Below, piece by piece: positions 6,577 to 8,378 of a stretch of DNA of 8,378 bases. Source of the stretch: Verrucomicrobiales bacterium (lineage in GTDB: Bacteria; Verrucomicrobiota; Verrucomicrobiia; Verrucomicrobiales; DEV007); NCBI GenBank assembly GCA_023253615.1, contig JALRFZ010000473.1:1-8378 (forward strand). The letters are read 5' to 3'. Position 1 is the stretch's first letter; every line of letters starts with the position of its first letter. Under the pieces are notes generated by a model. The model was not told the DNA's origin. It saw nothing but the letters and a program-made list of their open reading frames with translations, and made no database searches. Both the position numbers and the translations under genes were made by a program.

Positions 6577-7566
6577 ATGCCGACGATCGGAGAAAAACTC
6601 GAGGAAACACGCCTCCGCCGCGGACTCACCGTGGAGGATGTGGCCCATGAGACCCGCATCCATCCGAACATGCTCATCCGCATCGAGGAGGATGATTTTT
6701 CCCAGTTCCCCAGTGTCGCCTACGCGAAGAGTTTCATCCGCAAATACAGCGAGCATCTCGGCGTGGATCTCGGCGACGCGATGGAAACCCTGAACGGGGG
6801 CGTGATGCGCCTCGGCGAGAACGAGCTGATGGGCGAAATGAAAAAGACGATCCACAAGGATCGCCGCTTCCGGCTCGAACGCACGCCCCGTGCCTTCCGC
6901 CGCCGCAGCGACAAACCGGCGGGAGCCCCGCTCTTCCTCAATCTCGTCCTCGGCACCCTCATCGTCTCGCTCGGCCTCTTTTATTTCCTCGGATACAACG
7001 CGCCTTCCGCCCAGAAGGCGAAGGAGGAAATCGCCCGCGGTCTCGGCATCGAGCTGCCACCGGCGACGACCCCGGAGACCCCCGCATCCGCACCGCGGAC
7101 TCTCCCCGACTCCCCGGCGGCCACCGACGCAGGCTCGCCGGCGGCCCCGCCGGATTCTCCGGGCAACGTCACCGCCGATCCGACGATCCCACGCGACGAT
7201 CCCGCAGGCCGGCAGGCGCCTCCCGCTCCGGGAGAGACGCCGGTCTATCCTCCGATCAAACCGGCCGTCGAGATCTCCTTCGACGACGCGCTCAAGCCAC
7301 GCCCGGCCGCCCCATCGCCGGCCACGGGGGGCGCGATCACCCCCGGTCTCACGGGATCGGCGGCGACGCCCGGCCCCGCCACCCCCCGGCCACGAGAGAC
7401 TCCCGGCCTGGTCATTTCAGAGAATCCGGTCGCGCCTCCACATGCCGCCCGCGCCGTCCCCTCCGGCCCCTCCCGGGCCGAGCCGCAGCCGGCCCTGCTC
7501 CCCGAAGGTACGCTGCCTCCCGGCCCCGCTCCCATCCGCGCGCAGCCAGTCCCGCCGGCACCGTGA
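6577..7566 (+). CDS. RodZ-like HTH membrane protein with Pro/Ala-rich tail
   Basis: This 329-residue protein has an N-terminal helix-turn-helix domain of the HTH_25/RodZ type (about 1-75; GEKLEETRLRRGLTVEDVA, then IHPNMLIRIEEDDFSQFP and AKSFIRKYSEHLGVD). A basic juxtamembrane stretch (about 94-113) and one membrane helix (about 119-140) follow, so the HTH is cytoplasmic and the rest lies outside the membrane. RodZ proteins tie MreB filaments to the wall-synthesis machinery through this HTH domain. The usual beta-rich DUF4115 domain of RodZ is not recognisable. Instead residues about 160-329 are low-complexity Pro/Ala/Thr/Gly sequence that may cross the periplasm or bind peptidoglycan. The frame is open back into ftsK, but the ATG at 6577 immediately precedes the conserved HTH start; no Shine-Dalgarno site is seen. 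Its position behind ftsK fits a division/shape role. A membrane-bound transcription regulator is a less likely alternative. Confidence 0.82.
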   Translation: MPTIGEKLEETRLRRGLTVEDVAHETRIHPNMLIRIEEDDFSQFPSVAYAKSFIRKYSEHLGVDLGDAMETLNGGVMRLGENELMGEMKKTIHKDRRFRLERTPRAFRRRSDKPAGAPLFLNLVLGTLIVSLGLFYFLGYNAPSAQKAKEEIARGLGIELPPATTPETPASAPRTLPDSPAATDAGSPAAPPDSPGNVTADPTIPRDDPAGRQAPPAPGETPVYPPIKPAVEISFDDALKPRPAAPSPATGGAITPGLTGSAATPGPATPRPRETPGLVISENPVAPPHAARAVPSGPSRAEPQPALLPEGTLPPGPAPIRAQPVPPAP

Positions 7567-7597
7567 TCCGGAGATTTTTTGGAAGAGAGTTGCATAA

Positions 7598-7691
7598 GCG
7601 GTGATGTCGGATCGTCGATCCGAATGATGCCGCCACCTTCGCAAAGGACGAAGGATGGGGCGGTTTCAAAACCCCATCCGGCCCCGGCCGG
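7598..7691 (+). promoter_or_regulatory. Structured leader with stacked hairpins upstream of the secreted protein
   Basis: Several helices can be drawn in a row. GCGG (7598-7601) / CCGC (7630-7633) encloses TCGGATC (7607-7613) / GATCCGA (7617-7623) with a GTC loop. Between these two helices is a near-symmetrical internal loop, TGATG against ATGATG. Next come CCTTCG (7636-7641) / CGAAGG (7649-7654), then GGATGGGG (7653-7660) / CCCCATCC (7672-7679) with an 11-nt loop, then a CCGG-rich palindrome (7678-7691). The ATG of the secreted protein lies 19 nt further on, after a pyrimidine-rich run. A T6 tract at 7575-7580 just before this region may end the ftsK/RodZ-like transcript. The helices are visible; I do not recognise a known riboswitch class. 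They may be a cis-regulatory RNA, a small RNA, or terminator-like structures. Confidence 0.45.
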
Positions 7692-7710
7692 ACATCGCCT
7701 CCCCTCCCCC

Positions 7711-8130
7711 ATGAAACTCCGACTCCGTTCCTCCCGCCCGCTGAAGTGGCTCCTCGTCGCCTCGGCGTTTTTTCTGCTCACCGCCGGCGGCGCCCACGCC
7801 CGATACGGTGCCTTCGCCTACTCGACCGGCAGCGGCTCCTATGGAGCCTATGGACTCAGCTGGAACTGGCGGACCGTGAACGCCGCGGTGAACTCGGCCG
7901 TTTCCACCGCCAGCTACTACAACGGCGGCTACCTGAACGGCTACCGCTACGCGTGGTGGGGCCACGCCGGCTATGAAGCGGGCGCACGCGGCTTCAACTG
8001 GGATGGCTCCTATGTGAACTTCGGCTGGGCGCGCGGCTGGCGCACCCGCAGCGGCGCGATCAACTACGCGATCGGCCGCCTCGGCTACAACACCTATTCC
8101 CTGGGCTACGCCAGCGGCTTCAACCGCTGA
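7711..8130 (+). CDS. Small secreted Gly/Tyr/Trp-rich repeat protein, DUF4189-like
   Basis: This 139-residue protein has a clear Sec signal peptide (basic start, hydrophobic LLVASAFFLLTAG, AHA before the likely cleavage after residue 30). The 109-residue mature part has about 20 Gly, 15 Tyr and 7 Trp. It contains no Cys or Lys and only two acidic residues against nine Arg, so it is strongly basic and aromatic. Two repeats 57 residues apart can be aligned: GSYGAYG-4-WRT-3-AAVNSAV (42-64) and GSYVNFG-4-WRT-3-GAINYAI (99-121). The opening YGAFAYSTGSGSYG resembles the start of DUF4189 domains, which usually carry cysteines that are missing here. Function is unknown; an extracytoplasmic structural or binding role is possible. 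The ATG at 7711 is chosen because it gives an immediate signal peptide; an in-frame TTG at 7579 would add 44 residues running through the structured leader and is unlikely. Confidence 0.75.
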   Translation: MKLRLRSSRPLKWLLVASAFFLLTAGGAHARYGAFAYSTGSGSYGAYGLSWNWRTVNAAVNSAVSTASYYNGGYLNGYRYAWWGHAGYEAGARGFNWDGSYVNFGWARGWRTRSGAINYAIGRLGYNTYSLGYASGFNR

Positions 8131-8162
8131 CAGGCTTGCCCCGAGGTTCCAACATCGAGCGC

Positions 8163-8378
8163 ATGAGCCGTCAATCGCCCACCCGCCTCCTCATTCCGGT
8201 CATCACGGGCATCGTGCTCTTCGCCCTTGGATTCTGGGCCGGCAAGCGGCAAACGACCGCTCCAGAGGGAGCCTCGGCGACCTCCGGAGCGGATGAAGGC
8301 CTCTCCGCGCGCTCGTTCCCCGCCCTTTCGGACCGACCGTCCCTGCTCGGGGACAGCGCGGGCGAAGGTGGCGGGGGT
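8163..8378 (+). CDS. Membrane-anchored protein of unknown function, 5' part
   Basis: The frame starts at ATG 8163 and is open to the window end, giving the first 72 residues. A short basic start (MSRQSPTRLL) is followed by one hydrophobic helix (about 9-26, ending GFWAGKRQ), then a hydrophilic low-complexity stretch rich in Ala, Ser, Gly and Glu. This is either a single-pass anchor with an extracytoplasmic domain or an uncleaved signal. No GxxG-type or other catalytic motif is visible before the sequence ends. It lies 32 nt after the secreted-protein gene, with only a weak GAG as ribosome site, and could be cotranscribed with it. I do not recognise the family. Confidence 0.6.
   Translation, partial: MSRQSPTRLLIPVITGIVLFALGFWAGKRQTTAPEGASATSGADEGLSARSFPALSDRPSLLGDSAGEGGGG

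Noticed and set aside
7598..7680. Glycine, fluoride, SAM or guanidine riboswitch before the secreted protein
   Set aside because: Short look-alike pieces such as GATG and GGACGA occur, but the conserved cores of these classes are not present in order; I kept only the hairpins as evidence.
7579..7710. TTG start that would lengthen the secreted protein by 44 residues
   Set aside because: It would bury the signal peptide behind a non-conserved-looking stretch and translate the hairpin region; ATG 7711 gives a normal signal peptide.
1..8378. CRISPR array, tRNA, rRNA or insertion sequence
   Set aside because: No regularly spaced repeats, no tRNA-like cloverleaf with CCA or GTTCGA-type T-arm, no rRNA segments, and no transposase motifs were found on reading both strands.

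Overview
The window looks like a piece of a GC-rich Verrucomicrobiota chromosome, probably near Luteolibacter/Verrucomicrobiaceae. I infer this from codon use dominated by C/G-ending codons, the near absence of Shine-Dalgarno sites, the FtsK sequence type, and the esterase plus SMP-30 pairing that I associate with Verrucomicrobiota and Planctomycetota. The taxonomic call comes from protein style, not a search. All genes run on the + strand and are tightly packed; no gene-free stretch reaches 300 bases.

Left part (1-3601): the 3' end of an Fes-like alpha/beta-hydrolase esterase, then a compact toxin-antitoxin module (ribbon-helix-helix antitoxin and PIN-domain VapC toxin, overlapping by 14 nt). 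An exported SMP-30/gluconolactonase-like beta-propeller protein follows, coupled through a GTGA overlap to an AAA+ ATPase with a degenerate first ATPase domain and an intact second one. The module has its own promoter-like sequence with inverted repeats, and its antitoxin GTG codon sits where the transcript should begin. It appears to have landed between an esterase and a lactonase gene that often travel together.

Middle part (3602-7566): a 168-nt AT-richer gap with candidate promoters, then the divisome DNA translocase ftsK, with an enlarged acidic insertion inside its motor domain. A 9-bp-arm hairpin spans the ftsK stop codon. Next is a RodZ-like membrane protein (cytoplasmic HTH domain, one membrane helix, long Pro/Ala-rich tail). 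Together these form a small cell-division/cell-shape cluster.

Right part (7567-8378): a 144-nt spacer holding several stacked hairpins leads into a small secreted Gly/Tyr/Trp-rich protein built from two degenerate repeats that resemble DUF4189 without its cysteines. The 5' end of a membrane-anchored protein of unknown function closes the window. The items most worth a second look are the leaderless-looking TA promoter/operator, the structured leader at 7598-7691, the repeat architecture of the secreted protein, and the degenerate-plus-active AAA+ protein.
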